The translations under genes and the position numbers were made by a program. Of a stretch of DNA of 64,000 nt, positions 49,343 to 58,508 are shown piece after piece. Under the pieces are notes generated by a model. The model worked only from the letters and a program-made list of their open reading frames with translations, was not told the DNA's origin and made no database searches. Source of the DNA: Thermoproteaceae archaeon (GTDB lineage Archaea > Thermoproteota > Thermoprotei > Thermoproteales > Thermoproteaceae); contig WANN01000019.1 of the NCBI GenBank assembly GCA_015521775.1, positions 45,942 to 109,941 of the forward strand, given 5' to 3'. The first letter of the stretch is position 1. Each line of letters begins with the position of its first letter.

Positions 49343-50266
49343 TCACAACATGGACGACCTTATGTGCTTGCTGTAGGCGGACTCCGCTATGTCCGAAATG
49401 AGGCTCAGCAACAACGCAACCTCGTTCACCAGCGGCCACGCGCTCGAGGCGCATACAGATATCTGGGCCACCTCGTTGTATATCTGCTGGCGCTGCAACA
49501 GCTTTATGAGACTCTCCGGCTTGTTGTCTATCGCCGAAGATATGGCCCTCAAAGCGTAAGTCTTTAGCCTCCTGAAGACGTGGACCGCGGTGTCCTTACA
49601 CGTGCCGTCCATCGTGGTGCTCACAACGGTATTTGCGGCCCTGTCAAGCGCGTCCCCCACGTGCTCTATGTTCTTTATGACGAGAGTGCTATCTATATAG
49701 TCCTGAGGATTATTGTACGCGCGTTTCTTTATGACCCTAAGCGAAAAGAAGTACAGCCTATCTATCTGCTCGTCCAACTTGAATATTTCGTCTGCGTATC
49801 CCCTGTCGCCCGTCTCCAGCAGCCTCTCGAAAAGCACGAACATGGTCTCAACCATGGCGTACAGGCTACGTATTATCTCCTCTATACTGATGTCCTCGCG
49901 CGTGATGATCTTCAGTTTCAGGGAGCCGTTGTCCTCCAGCGAGACCACGCCGGGCAACTTCTGTTCTATGCGCGTCAATATGTCCGAGGGATTCGCGTAG
50001 GACACCGCTATCTCGTCCACGCCCTCTATGTACAGCGCTATTATAGTGCGGAGGAGCTGCTCCACGTTGTCGCTCTGTATACGGACGCTCGTGCGCCCAT
50101 TGCCCTCCTCTGTGAGGGGGACCACGTTGATCACGTTTTCCCTGTACGTCAACTTGACGGGGCTCCCTACGTCCACGCCCATCTGCAACAGCCATTCCCT
50201 GGGCAACGTCACGCCCACGCTTTTCTCGCCTATCCTTATGACCTTGCGGACCTCACTTGCATTCAT
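49343..50266 (-). CDS. PhoU-domain protein with N-terminal AbrB/SpoVT domain
   Basis: A 307-residue protein. Residues 4-50 form an AbrB-like swapped-hairpin DNA-binding domain (KVIRIGEKSVGVTLPREWLL). The rest consists of two PhoU helical modules (SLYAMVETMFVLFERLLETG and DALDRAANTVVSTTMDGT). This arrangement is typical of archaeal phosphate-signalling regulators. No phosphate transporter gene is next to it. GTTTATAATG (50290-50299) serves as TATA box for ATG 50266. Confidence 0.85.
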   Translation of the reverse strand: MNASEVRKVIRIGEKSVGVTLPREWLLQMGVDVGSPVKLTYRENVINVVPLTEEGNGRTSVRIQSDNVEQLLRTIIALYIEGVDEIAVSYANPSDILTRIEQKLPGVVSLEDNGSLKLKIITREDISIEEIIRSLYAMVETMFVLFERLLETGDRGYADEIFKLDEQIDRLYFFSLRVIKKRAYNNPQDYIDSTLVIKNIEHVGDALDRAANTVVSTTMDGTCKDTAVHVFRRLKTYALRAISSAIDNKPESLIKLLQRQQIYNEVAQISVCASSAWPLVNEVALLLSLISDIAESAYSKHIRSSML

Positions 50267-50304
50267 TAAGGTATATGTCTGACTCCTATGTTTATAATGT
50301 TGTC

Positions 50305-50330
50305 TATTGTGGGTACACCCATATACAATG
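50305..50330. promoter_or_regulatory. Inverted-repeat candidate operator upstream of the PhoU gene
   Basis: ATTGT...GGGTACACCC...ACAAT: an inner GGGT/ACCC inverted repeat flanked by ATTGT/ACAAT arms, just upstream of the TATA box of the PhoU-domain gene. The gene itself encodes an AbrB-type DNA-binding domain, so autoregulation is possible. Confidence 0.3.
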
Positions 50331-50506
50331 CGTGGAAACCGGCCCATATATCGATACATTATGAGTGTATTCCGGGTCGTACCGATGCGTCCCCGACTCG
50401 CGCCCATGAAGGGGCCCACGGCATGTATTGGTACAACAATAACATGACAAATGTAATACGTACTGCCGCTGAGGAACGGTTATTTACGCGGGCGTGATGT
50501 TCGGCG

Positions 50507-51217
50507 ATGGGCATGGGAATAACCCGCAGCATTCCGTTCCCAAGAATACACATATCGCGCATCGTTGAGTACATAAACCTAGTGGCGGCGTCCAACGGCA
50601 TAGAGGTCGAGGCCCTCAAGGAGCGCAGAGCGGACATAGGGAAAGGCAAGGGCGACATCACGAGGTTCCTGGAAAGACTGGGCGTCGTTTCGGTCAGGGA
50701 TGGAAAGGTGTATCCCACCGATGTGGGCAGGCGGCTGCAGTCGCTCCTAGCCGCTGTCGGTCCCCCCGTCCTGCACAGGTACATGTTGGCCAGGGTGCCC
50801 CTCTACAGCATCGCCGTCGAGCTCCTCTCCCGGCGCGGAGCGCTGACGCTCGAGGAATACTACGACGAGATAAACCGTGAGCTGTCGTCGGTTTCCCCCT
50901 CGGCGTGGATAAACCGGGTGGCGTTCAGAGCGCTCCTCGGCATGATGGGGGACGTGGGATTCGCCCACGTGCGCAACGGCAGGGTGGTGGCCCTTGGGGA
51001 TCCCCTCGTGGCCAACGTGAGGAGGTGTATAGAGGAGAGGGGCGTGAAGATTGGGGGCGAGACGTACGTGTCTCTTTGGGACCTGAGGCAATGCCTATAC
51101 TTCGATCCGCCTCAGAGGTGCTATGCCGAGGTGGAGACGCCCGCGACCATGAAGCTGCTGCGCGTGGACGTCGAGTGTGCGGCCGAGGCTATGGTGAAGT
51201 CGATCGGCGACGTGTAG
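50507..51217 (+). CDS. Hypothetical protein with winged-helix-like segment
   Basis: A 236-residue protein. Residues 45-80 (DITRFLERLGVVSVRDGKVYPTDVGRRLQ) look like a winged helix, and YYDEINRELSSVSPSAWINRVAF further on could be a second one. Three clustered cysteines occur late (RQCLYFDPPQRC and VDVECAA). GGTTATTTACG lies 25 nt before ATG 50507. Probably a regulator; target unknown. Confidence 0.65.
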   Translation: MGMGITRSIPFPRIHISRIVEYINLVAASNGIEVEALKERRADIGKGKGDITRFLERLGVVSVRDGKVYPTDVGRRLQSLLAAVGPPVLHRYMLARVPLYSIAVELLSRRGALTLEEYYDEINRELSSVSPSAWINRVAFRALLGMMGDVGFAHVRNGRVVALGDPLVANVRRCIEERGVKIGGETYVSLWDLRQCLYFDPPQRCYAEVETPATMKLLRVDVECAAEAMVKSIGDV

Positions 51218-51323
51218 GGTCATCGATCCGAACCCAAATTCCTCGCCACTGCTCGGCTATGCGGGTCCTCTTCATCTAGAGCAGTGACGTGCACGGTTTA
51301 AAAATACCACCGCGAGGGCGTCA

Positions 51324-52583
51324 CTAGGCAAGCCCGCCGAGCGGGACCTCCTCCTCGGTGCCAGCGTCCATATCCCTGACCTTGACCACGCCCCTCTCGT
51401 ATTCCCTCGGCCCAAGGAACACGAACCTCCTTGCCCCTATCCTATTGGCGTAGTCCAACGCGGACCGGAGGCTCCTGTCGCCCAGGTCCAACACCACCCT
51501 GTAGCCCCGCCTCCTAAGCCCGCTTGCAAGCCCCTCGCCCGCCGAGTAGTGCTCCCCCCTGAAAACGTATATGTAGTAGTCCACGCGCGGCGGACCCACG
51601 TCGAGCCGGCCCTGCAGCGCGAGGACCTCCAGCGTCCTCTCCACGCCGATCGCGAAGCCCAGGGCGGGCGTGCTGACACCGCTGTATATCTCCAACAGGT
51701 CGTCGTACCTGCCGCCGCCGCCGATGGCCAGCCCATAACGCGGCACATACGACTCGAAGACCAGGCCGGTGTAGTAGTCCAGCCCCCTAACTATGTAGGG
51801 CGCGAACACCGCCCTCTCGCCGATGCGGCCAACCGCCGCCAACGCCTCATAGCGGTCCGCCAACTCGCCTAGCCCCACCTCCCTCATCATGTGGGGAGCC
51901 TCCCGAATGCTAACCTCCCTGGAGACGCGGTCAACCATGTCCCGGGCGGCGGCCCTCGCGATCCCCATTCCTGCAATGGACTCCACAAGGTCGTCGTCGG
52001 GGACCTTCCCCCTCTTGTCCAGGGTCCTCAAGACGTCGTCGCGGCGCCCCGAGAGGCCGTAGGCATCTATGAGCCTCTCGACGTAACGCCTATCGTTGAC
52101 CTTCACCACGTAGCCCTCGACGCCGACCCTGTCGAGGCAGTCGACGAAAAGCGACAGTATTTCCGCGTCGGCGCGCGGGGTCCCGGAGCCCACCAGCTCC
52201 ACGCCGAACTGGTAGAACTCCCTGTACCTTCCGTGCTGGGGCTCGTCGTACCGCCAGACCTTGGTGAAGTAGTACCACCTAACCGGCCTCGGGACGTCGA
52301 GCCTATATGCCAGAACCCTGGCAATGGGCACGGTCATGTCGAAGCGGAGGCCGAGCTCCCTCCCTGCCTTGTCCCTAAAGTAGTATATCTCCTCCACCAC
52401 GCTTGGCCCGGCCTTGGCGGCCAGGACCTCGAAGTGCTCGAAGGCGGGCGTCTCGACGCGTAGGTACCCGTAGAGCTCCGCCGTGTCCGAGAGGACGCGC
52501 TCCATCCAGGCGTACCTGTAGTACTCCTCGGGGGTCAGGTCGCGCGTTCCCCTTGGGGGACGGAGCTTCGCCTCGCCTATCAC
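51324..52583 (-). CDS. hisS: Histidyl-tRNA synthetase
   Basis: A 419-residue class II synthetase. PPRGTRDLTPEEYY at the N-terminus, LGLRFDMTVPIARVLA (motif 2 region), VELVGSGTPRADAEILSLF, and FAIGVERTLEVLAL (motif 3), then an anticodon-binding domain. It overlaps the start of nothing downstream; upstream the prepilin-peptidase gene ends 4 bases inside its start, so the three genes at 51.3-54.2 kb form an operon. Confidence 0.96.
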   Translation of the reverse strand: MIGEAKLRPPRGTRDLTPEEYYRYAWMERVLSDTAELYGYLRVETPAFEHFEVLAAKAGPSVVEEIYYFRDKAGRELGLRFDMTVPIARVLAYRLDVPRPVRWYYFTKVWRYDEPQHGRYREFYQFGVELVGSGTPRADAEILSLFVDCLDRVGVEGYVVKVNDRRYVERLIDAYGLSGRRDDVLRTLDKRGKVPDDDLVESIAGMGIARAAARDMVDRVSREVSIREAPHMMREVGLGELADRYEALAAVGRIGERAVFAPYIVRGLDYYTGLVFESYVPRYGLAIGGGGRYDDLLEIYSGVSTPALGFAIGVERTLEVLALQGRLDVGPPRVDYYIYVFRGEHYSAGEGLASGLRRRGYRVVLDLGDRSLRSALDYANRIGARRFVFLGPREYERGVVKVRDMDAGTEEEVPLGGLA

Positions 52584-53218
52584 GTGATGAGTAGGGTGAT
52601 GAGGTTTTTACCTGTTGCCATGTACATCACGAGCCCCACGAAGAGGAAGAGGAGCGTTGGGAACCCGTAGAACGCCTTCACGTGTTCCAGCCCCTCAATA
52701 GCCTCCAGCGCGGCCCTGGGATCGTAGTGTTCCAGGTCCATGCCGCGCCTATACGCCACGATGTACCTATGGGGGCGCCTCCTGACCTCCTCCACGTCCA
52801 CGCAGATCATGGTAAGCCTCTCCTTTATGCCCTCGAACCTGCAGGGGGCGCCCAGGTTCCTGAAGTACTGGTAGGGCACCCAGAGCAGTTGGAGCAGCAT
52901 CGAGTTGATGATTATCGACAACGTGGGCAGGCTGAGGGGGTCCCCAGTGAGCGGGGGGAGGAAGGCCGTGGAACCCACGGCGAACACGTCGGCCCTGCCC
53001 ACCCTCAACATGCGGAGCACCGCCGCGAACAGCGCCCCGTACGCCAGGTTGAGCAGGTAGAGGGCGTGCCCCAGATTGAGGGCAAGGAGGAAGGGGGCCG
53101 GCAGGAACAGCGCGTATATGTTACGCGCGTCTATTTCCCTCTTCTTGACATCCTGGTAAGCCGCAACGCCCAGGAGGGCGGCCACATATCCGTACGACGC
53201 CAACGCCACAAGAGACAT
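52580..53218 (-). CDS. PibD-like prepilin peptidase (A24 family)
   Basis: A 212-residue membrane protein. It has AYQDVKKREIDAR (first catalytic Asp) near residue 21 and GRADVFAVGS (second Asp, in place of GxGD) near 73, with several transmembrane helices and a hydrophilic loop at about 120-185. It cleaves class III signal peptides of archaellins, pilins and binding proteins. It sits between hisS and the PGI/PMI gene with 4- and 1-base overlaps. No pilin gene is in the window. Confidence 0.85.
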   Translation of the reverse strand: MSLVALASYGYVAALLGVAAYQDVKKREIDARNIYALFLPAPFLLALNLGHALYLLNLAYGALFAAVLRMLRVGRADVFAVGSTAFLPPLTGDPLSLPTLSIIINSMLLQLLWVPYQYFRNLGAPCRFEGIKERLTMICVDVEEVRRRPHRYIVAYRRGMDLEHYDPRAALEAIEGLEHVKAFYGFPTLLFLFVGLVMYMATGKNLITLLIT

Positions 53219-54219
53219 CAGTCCAGCCAGGGGAACCTGCGCCTGACTATGCCCACCCTGTCCATATGTGCCTTGACGCGGTCTATGTTGCGTATGGCGA
53301 GGGGGTCCACGCCGAGCCTCCGCGCAACGCGCACGGTGGCTACGCCCACGTTCATGAGGAACCCCAGTACGTCCCCCGGGACGTACCCACAGCGCGACGT
53401 GTCCACGCGGAGGACCTCCACGCCGGACGCCTCGAGCAGCTCCACGGTAACGTCGATCCGCGCCCTGTACTCCTCGGCCAGACGGCCGTGGTCCACAACG
53501 AGGGCCCTGGCGGGCCTCTCCCCCTCAATAGCAGTAATGAAGTTGTGATGTGCCTCGGGCAACACCTCCACGTAGGCCAGCCTCTTGGCGTTCTCGTTGA
53601 GCTCCGTCTTGACGCGTAGGGCCGTGCCGTGTAGGGGCGTGGGGGCAATAACAGCGATGGACCCATCCATGAAGAGCTCCTCGAGGCGTCCCACGAGCCC
53701 CGCGTCCACGGACATGCACCTACACGCCTTCTCAACGTCGAGCCCATAGGCGCCGAGCTCGCCGAGCACCCCCATCACGGCGCTGTACATCTGCGCCAGC
53801 GCCAGACGCGGGGCGGCGGCCCTGGGAACGGTCACCGTGGGCACGCCGAGCCTCGAGAGGAGTCCCCCAGCTGTCACGGCGATTGTCGGGATGCCCCTCT
53901 CCAGGGCGTCGAGGGCGGCCACCACGGTCTCCTCTGTGTTGCCGCTGTAGCTGACCGCTATGGCTAGGTCCGCCTTAAGGGGACCCAAGCGATAGTCCTT
54001 CACGACAGTCACGTCCACGTTGCAGCCCTCCAGGGCACACGTGTCCCTCACTATGTCGCCCACTATTCCGGAGCCCCCCATGCCGCTCACCAACACGCGG
54101 CTGGGCCTGACAAACCTGTACTCCCTCCCCCTATACGTGTAGCTGGGCGGCAGCACAAACTCCACCATCCTCATCCTCTCGCACCACGCAGAGTACTCAC
54201 GTTCCATGTCGACAGCCAT
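53218..54219 (-). CDS. Bifunctional phosphoglucose/phosphomannose isomerase
   Basis: A 333-residue SIS-domain isomerase of the crenarchaeal PGI/PMI type: VLVSGMGGSGIVGDIVRDT, IAVSYSGNTEETVVAALDAL, ELNENAKRLAYVEVLPEAHHN (with the catalytic Glu and His). It interconverts glucose-6-P or mannose-6-P with fructose-6-P for gluconeogenesis and glycoconjugates. The first gene of the operon with the prepilin peptidase and hisS. Confidence 0.93.
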   Translation of the reverse strand: MAVDMEREYSAWCERMRMVEFVLPPSYTYRGREYRFVRPSRVLVSGMGGSGIVGDIVRDTCALEGCNVDVTVVKDYRLGPLKADLAIAVSYSGNTEETVVAALDALERGIPTIAVTAGGLLSRLGVPTVTVPRAAAPRLALAQMYSAVMGVLGELGAYGLDVEKACRCMSVDAGLVGRLEELFMDGSIAVIAPTPLHGTALRVKTELNENAKRLAYVEVLPEAHHNFITAIEGERPARALVVDHGRLAEEYRARIDVTVELLEASGVEVLRVDTSRCGYVPGDVLGFLMNVGVATVRVARRLGVDPLAIRNIDRVKAHMDRVGIVRRRFPWLD

Positions 54220-54351
54220 CTACCAGCAGTAGGCCGCACCAATTTATCCTTTGTCCGAGCGTCCGCCACGCGTGGCCGGGACGCGGTATTCCTCCGGTAG
54301 TCCCGCGGGCCCACGGACCAACGTATTTATTTCACGTGTGGACCCACATAC

Positions 54352-56292
54352 GTGATTTTCAGGGTTGTAGTGAACGGGGTGGAGGTTGTGAGGAGGATGG
54401 AGTGGTCCGAGATAAGCGACGTGAAGGAGAAACTCAAGAAGCTGGGGTTCAAGTGGGACGGCGAGAGGTGGGTGGGCTCGGTGCGGTCCCCAACGGTGGT
54501 GGCTGTGCTTAGGCGCATGCTGGGCCTGTCCCGCGAGGAGTACGAGCGCGTCATGGCCACCCTGTCCAACGCGTCGACCGGCGGCGACCTCGTGGTCGTC
54601 GAGGGGGAACTGCCCGACCTGTTGAGGCTAGGCGTGGTGGAGAGCGACGGCGAGGCGCACGTGGTGTCGGTGACGCGCATCGTCAGGGAAATGGTGAGGG
54701 CCGACCGGAACGTGGCCAGGCGCGCCGCCACGTATGGGGAATACCTGGAAAGCGTCCTCGGCGAGGTAAGGGAAAAACTGCTCGGCCTGGCCGTCGTGGG
54801 CGACGTCGAGTCCGCCATAAGCAACGCCAGGGCCATGCTGGCCGAGTCGGCCTCGCTGGCCCAGCTGTTCGCCAGGCGCGTGGAGTGGCGCGTGGCCACG
54901 CTCGACCGCACGTCCGCTACGCTGAACTTCCTGCCGAGGGACCTGGCCGACAGGCTGAGGGCCATGTCGATAAGCTACAATGTGGTGACCCGGGAGGGCG
55001 AGGTGATCCAGAGGCCCATAAGGCTGGTCAGGGTGGAGAGGGGCGAAAAGGTCACGCTCCGCTTCCCAGTGTTCCTCAGGGACAGGGTAAGGGCCCTCCT
55101 TGAGGAGGCCGGGTACGTAGTGAGGGAGGCCGGGCGCGAGGCGAGGCGCGTGGAGCTGAGGAGCTCTGTGCGGTTGAGGCCCTTCCAGGAGGAGGCCCTT
55201 GCCCGGTGGGAGGGAGCAGGGTACAGGGGGACGATAGTAGTGCCCACGGGCGGCGGCAAGACGTTCATTGGGCTTGCGGCCATTGCCAGGCTCGGCGTGC
55301 CCACAGTGGTGCTGGTTGTGACCAGGGAACTGGCGGCGCAGTGGGTCGAGAGGATCAGGAGGTACCTCGGCCACAGGGCGGGGCTCCTCGGGGGAGGTTC
55401 CCGGGAGCTGGGGCCCATAACCGTGGCCATATACAACTCTGCGGTGAAGTACATAGACGAGCTCAAGGACAGGTACGAGCTGGCCGTGTTCGACGAGGCG
55501 CACCACGTCCCCGCAGAGACCTTCAAGGAGGTGGCGCTTAGGCTCGAGGCGCCCTACCGCCTGGCCCTCTCGGCTACCCCCGACAGGGAGGACGGGAACG
55601 AGCACCTGGTATACGAGGCTGTTGGGCCCCCAGTATACAGGGCCGACTACTGGGACATGGTCCGCGAGGGCCTCGCAGTCCCCATAAGGCACGTGAGGGT
55701 CTACGTGGATCTGGACGAGGACGAGAGGGCGGAGTACGAGAGGCTGGCCAGGCAGGACAACCCCATTCTCCTGCGCAACCTGGCGTCGAGGGCAAGGGCC
55801 AAGATCGACGTCGTGAGGAGGATAGCGTCCTCGTCGAGCGCGAGGACGATAGTGTTCGCACAGTTCGTGGAGCAGGCCGAGGAGGTGTGGAGGGCCCTAA
55901 GGGAGGTGGGGGTAAGGGCCGTGCTCGTCACGGGGGAGTCCGCCGGCAGGGACAGGGCGTTCGGCGAGTTCAGGTCCGGCAGGGCCAACGTGCTGGTGTC
56001 CACCACCGTGCTGGACGAGGGCGTGGACGTGCCCGACGCAGAGGTCGCCATAGTTGTGAGTGGTACTGGGTCACGCAGGCAGATGGTCCAGAGGGCGGGG
56101 AGGGTGGTCAGGGCGGCCCCCGGGAAAAGGGAGGCTGTGCTATGGGAGGTGGTGGCTCGGAACACTATAGAGGAGGCGCTGTCCAACGAGCGCCATGTGA
56201 GGGGCATCATAGGCGAGTCGGCGTGTGTCCGCGTGCTGGCAAGGGACCTCGAAAAAGCCCTGCGCGGGCCGCAGGGAGGAACATTAATTTGA
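54352..56292 (+). CDS. XPB-like SF2 DNA helicase
   Basis: A 646-residue helicase. N-terminal 270 residues are family-specific; then GLRPFQEEAL-like VRLRPFQEEAL, Walker A VVPTGGGKTFIGLAA near 303, DEAH box VFDEAHHVPAETF, motif III LSATPDREDG, RED-like region, and motifs V-VI STTVLDEGVDVPDAEV and QRAGRVVRAAPGKREA. XPB-type helicases open DNA in repair and transcription; Bax1, the usual nuclease partner, is not adjacent. The start is GTG 54352, 24 nt after a GTATTTATTT box. Confidence 0.9.
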   Translation: MIFRVVVNGVEVVRRMEWSEISDVKEKLKKLGFKWDGERWVGSVRSPTVVAVLRRMLGLSREEYERVMATLSNASTGGDLVVVEGELPDLLRLGVVESDGEAHVVSVTRIVREMVRADRNVARRAATYGEYLESVLGEVREKLLGLAVVGDVESAISNARAMLAESASLAQLFARRVEWRVATLDRTSATLNFLPRDLADRLRAMSISYNVVTREGEVIQRPIRLVRVERGEKVTLRFPVFLRDRVRALLEEAGYVVREAGREARRVELRSSVRLRPFQEEALARWEGAGYRGTIVVPTGGGKTFIGLAAIARLGVPTVVLVVTRELAAQWVERIRRYLGHRAGLLGGGSRELGPITVAIYNSAVKYIDELKDRYELAVFDEAHHVPAETFKEVALRLEAPYRLALSATPDREDGNEHLVYEAVGPPVYRADYWDMVREGLAVPIRHVRVYVDLDEDERAEYERLARQDNPILLRNLASRARAKIDVVRRIASSSSARTIVFAQFVEQAEEVWRALREVGVRAVLVTGESAGRDRAFGEFRSGRANVLVSTTVLDEGVDVPDAEVAIVVSGTGSRRQMVQRAGRVVRAAPGKREAVLWEVVARNTIEEALSNERHVRGIIGESACVRVLARDLEKALRGPQGGTLI

Positions 56293-56310
56293 CCCTTCCC
56301 CGGCACGCCC

Positions 56311-56694
56311 ATGAAGGAGGAAGTCAGGACCCCCGGCGCCCCCGCCCCTGTGGGCCCCTACTCGCAGGCGGTCAGGGTGGGCGACATGCTCTTCGTGAGC
56401 GGGCAAATACCGGCGGACCCGGCGACGGGGGCCATAGTGGGCACCACGATACAGGAGCAGACCGAGCGCGTGATGGAGAACGTGAGGGCCGTGCTTGAGG
56501 CCGCCGGATATTCCATGGGAGACGTCGTGATGGCCCTCGCGTATCTCAGGGACCTCAACGACTTCGCAGGGTTCAACGAGGTGTACTCGCGCTACTTCAG
56601 CCCGCCGTACCCGGCCAGGGTCACGGTGCAGGTCGCCAGGCTTCCTAAGGACGTGCTGGTGGAGGTGGCCGTAATAGCGGTCAGGGCTAGATGA
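56311..56694 (+). CDS. RidA/YjgF family enamine/imine deaminase
   Basis: A 127-residue protein with APAPVGPYSQAVRVGDMLFVSGQIP, NVRAVLEAAGYSMGDVVMALAYL and the C-terminal PARVTVQVARLPKDVLVEV containing the active arginine. It hydrolyses reactive enamines formed by PLP enzymes. It follows the helicase by 18 bases. Confidence 0.95.
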   Translation: MKEEVRTPGAPAPVGPYSQAVRVGDMLFVSGQIPADPATGAIVGTTIQEQTERVMENVRAVLEAAGYSMGDVVMALAYLRDLNDFAGFNEVYSRYFSPPYPARVTVQVARLPKDVLVEVAVIAVRAR

Positions 56695-57184
56695 CCGACC
56701 TCCTCCTGAGATAAGTATAGTTGGGCGATGGGGACCCATCAACGTAGAGCTTGTCCCCCCTGTCCTCGACAGTGACGAACCCCTCGCGGACCTCGAGGAC
56801 CTCCGGCGTGTGGCGGGCCAGGGCCCCCCTGCCGAACACCATGTCCAGGTGTAGGACCACGTCGTAGCCCTGCACCCCCTCCACGTCTATGCGTATAGGG
56901 GGCACGGGCATCACGAACCGCAGTTGGGCCAGCCTCATGTAGTGCCTCGCCACCTCGTTCCAGGCCTCGGCGAAGTTGTTGTACGCCTCCATGTATATGT
57001 CGCGTGCCTCCTCCAAGTACCTCCTCACGTCGCCTAGACTGTGCACGCCCTTGCCGGGCTTGTCCCGCCACATGAGGAAGGGCCTGTAACGCCTCTCCAC
57101 GGAGCCCCACCTCTCCACGTCTATCGCCACGGTTAGCCGTCTCCTTTTGCCCATTTTGAGGTCGGCGTAAGTTATACGGTACAC
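56687..57184 (-). CDS. Hypothetical protein
   Basis: A 165-residue protein, no known motif, rich in basic residues in its N-terminal 30 (LKMGKRRRLTVAIDVERWGS) and aromatic residues later. The start may be ATG 57184 or the internal ATG 57154. It overlaps RidA's end by 8 bases and is divergent from the DUF211 gene with 11 bases between starts, so their promoters overlap. Confidence 0.6.
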   Translation of the reverse strand: MYRITYADLKMGKRRRLTVAIDVERWGSVERRYRPFLMWRDKPGKGVHSLGDVRRYLEEARDIYMEAYNNFAEAWNEVARHYMRLAQLRFVMPVPPIRIDVEGVQGYDVVLHLDMVFGRGALARHTPEVLEVREGFVTVEDRGDKLYVDGSPSPNYTYLRRRSVI

Positions 57185-57195
57185 AAGTTTTAATT

Positions 57196-57531
57196 ATGCG
57201 CCCATATATATTTCATGTGGCGGACGGGGAGGATAGCTTGAGGATACGGCGGCTCGTCCTCGACGCAGCGATACCCACTAAGGGTACAAGCCTCATAAAA
57301 CTCGCCGAGTCGCTCCTCAAGGTGGACGGCGTTAGGGCCGTCAACATCACGGTAGACGACGTCGACGTGGAGGTGCTCGGCCTCATAGTGGTGGTGGAGG
57401 GGGACGACATAGACTACGGGGAGGTCGAGAGGGCAATAGAGAAGGCTGGGGGGGTCATACACTCGTTGGACCAGGTCGTCGCCGGCGAGTACATAGTGGA
57501 GCTTGCGCAGACACTTAACAGGAGGAGTTAA
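57196..57531 (+). CDS. DUF211 family protein
   Basis: A 111-residue protein with the DUF211 pattern: IRRLVLDAAIPTKGTSLIKLAESL, VRAVNITVDDVDVEVLGLIVVVEG, and VIHSLDQVVAGE at the end. These ferredoxin-fold proteins are archaeal and may bind small ligands or calcium. Its stop overlaps the next start by one base. Confidence 0.9.
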   Translation: MRPYIFHVADGEDSLRIRRLVLDAAIPTKGTSLIKLAESLLKVDGVRAVNITVDDVDVEVLGLIVVVEGDDIDYGEVERAIEKAGGVIHSLDQVVAGEYIVELAQTLNRRS

Positions 57532-58031
57532 TGCGTTACGTCGTCCTGGGCATCCTAGACGGCCTAATAACGTCCATGGTCCTTTCCGCCAAGGCCCTGC
57601 TGGGCATATCGGGGATGGACTTCTCCACCGCCATAGCCATAATGGCCATTGCAAGCGGCATAAATGCGCTGGTGGGGTTCACGGCCGAGTACGCCCAGAG
57701 CAGGGCCGAAATGGTGGAGATAGAGGAGAAGCTCGGCGCGAGGAGGGGCACGCTGGTGAGGAGCGCCGTCCATGTTTCGGCGCTCCGCGACGCGCTGGTA
57801 AGCGCAGCCAGGTACGGCCTCACCTCCATAGTGGGGGCCGCCATACCGCTCCTGCCCACCATAGCCATAGGCCCAATAGCGGGGCTTGCCTCCGCCTACA
57901 CAGCAGTGGTGCTGCTGTCCGTGGCCCTCTCCCACCTCACGGGAGGCCTCTCGGTGACGTGGACTGTGCTGCTCGTAGTGGTCACGTCCGTGGGGCTTGT
58001 CCTCGGCGTCATGTTCCCAATAATTGATTAA
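57531..58031 (+). CDS. VIT-like membrane protein
   Basis: A 166-residue protein with four to five hydrophobic helices and a central charged stretch (EYAQSRAEMVEIEEKLGARR). LGILDGLITSMVLSAKALLG followed by GINALVGFTAEYAQ resembles the VIT1/CCC1 metal-ion transporter family, although the usual metal-binding loop is short. Coupled to the DUF211 gene (1-base overlap), so they probably act together, perhaps in metal or membrane stress. Confidence 0.6.
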   Translation: MRYVVLGILDGLITSMVLSAKALLGISGMDFSTAIAIMAIASGINALVGFTAEYAQSRAEMVEIEEKLGARRGTLVRSAVHVSALRDALVSAARYGLTSIVGAAIPLLPTIAIGPIAGLASAYTAVVLLSVALSHLTGGLSVTWTVLLVVVTSVGLVLGVMFPIID

Positions 58032-58052
58032 TATCGATGGGGCCCTACCCAC

Positions 58053-58508
58053 ATGGCCACCCTCCCAGTGGAGTATCTGAGGGAGACGAAGATAGTAGAG
58101 GAGTACGTGGATGGCAGGCTGGTCATGTCCTTCGAGGTGCCCCTCTACAAGTACTTTTCCAGGGGAGAAGCCCTATACCTTTCCCTGCTCCTCGGCATAG
58201 ACGAGAGGGAGATGCTGGGCAAGATCGAGGAGCTCAAGTTCGGGCGCAAGACAGTCGAAAAGCTGTGGGCGGTCAGGCTCGACGAGGACTCCTTCAGCAC
58301 CGCCCACATATATTTCCCCGACCTCGAGGCCAACAGCGTGGACGCAGCGGAGACCGTGCACGACGACGTAAGGGTGGTCAAGTTCCACATCAACGGCATA
58401 AGGAACTTCCTGAGGATAGTCCATGTAAGGGAAAACTACTTCCAGAGGCTAATCGTCTACCGCTCGGTGGTGCCCAGGGGAATAGCCGAGTACCTAGTAT
58501 ACTTCTAG
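58053..58508 (+). CDS. Hypothetical protein
   Basis: A 151-residue alpha/beta protein, no membrane helix, not recognised. It follows the VIT-like gene by 21 bases in the same direction. Its last 15 bases overlap the end of the convergent ATPase gene. Confidence 0.6.
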   Translation: MATLPVEYLRETKIVEEYVDGRLVMSFEVPLYKYFSRGEALYLSLLLGIDEREMLGKIEELKFGRKTVEKLWAVRLDEDSFSTAHIYFPDLEANSVDAAETVHDDVRVVKFHINGIRNFLRIVHVRENYFQRLIVYRSVVPRGIAEYLVYF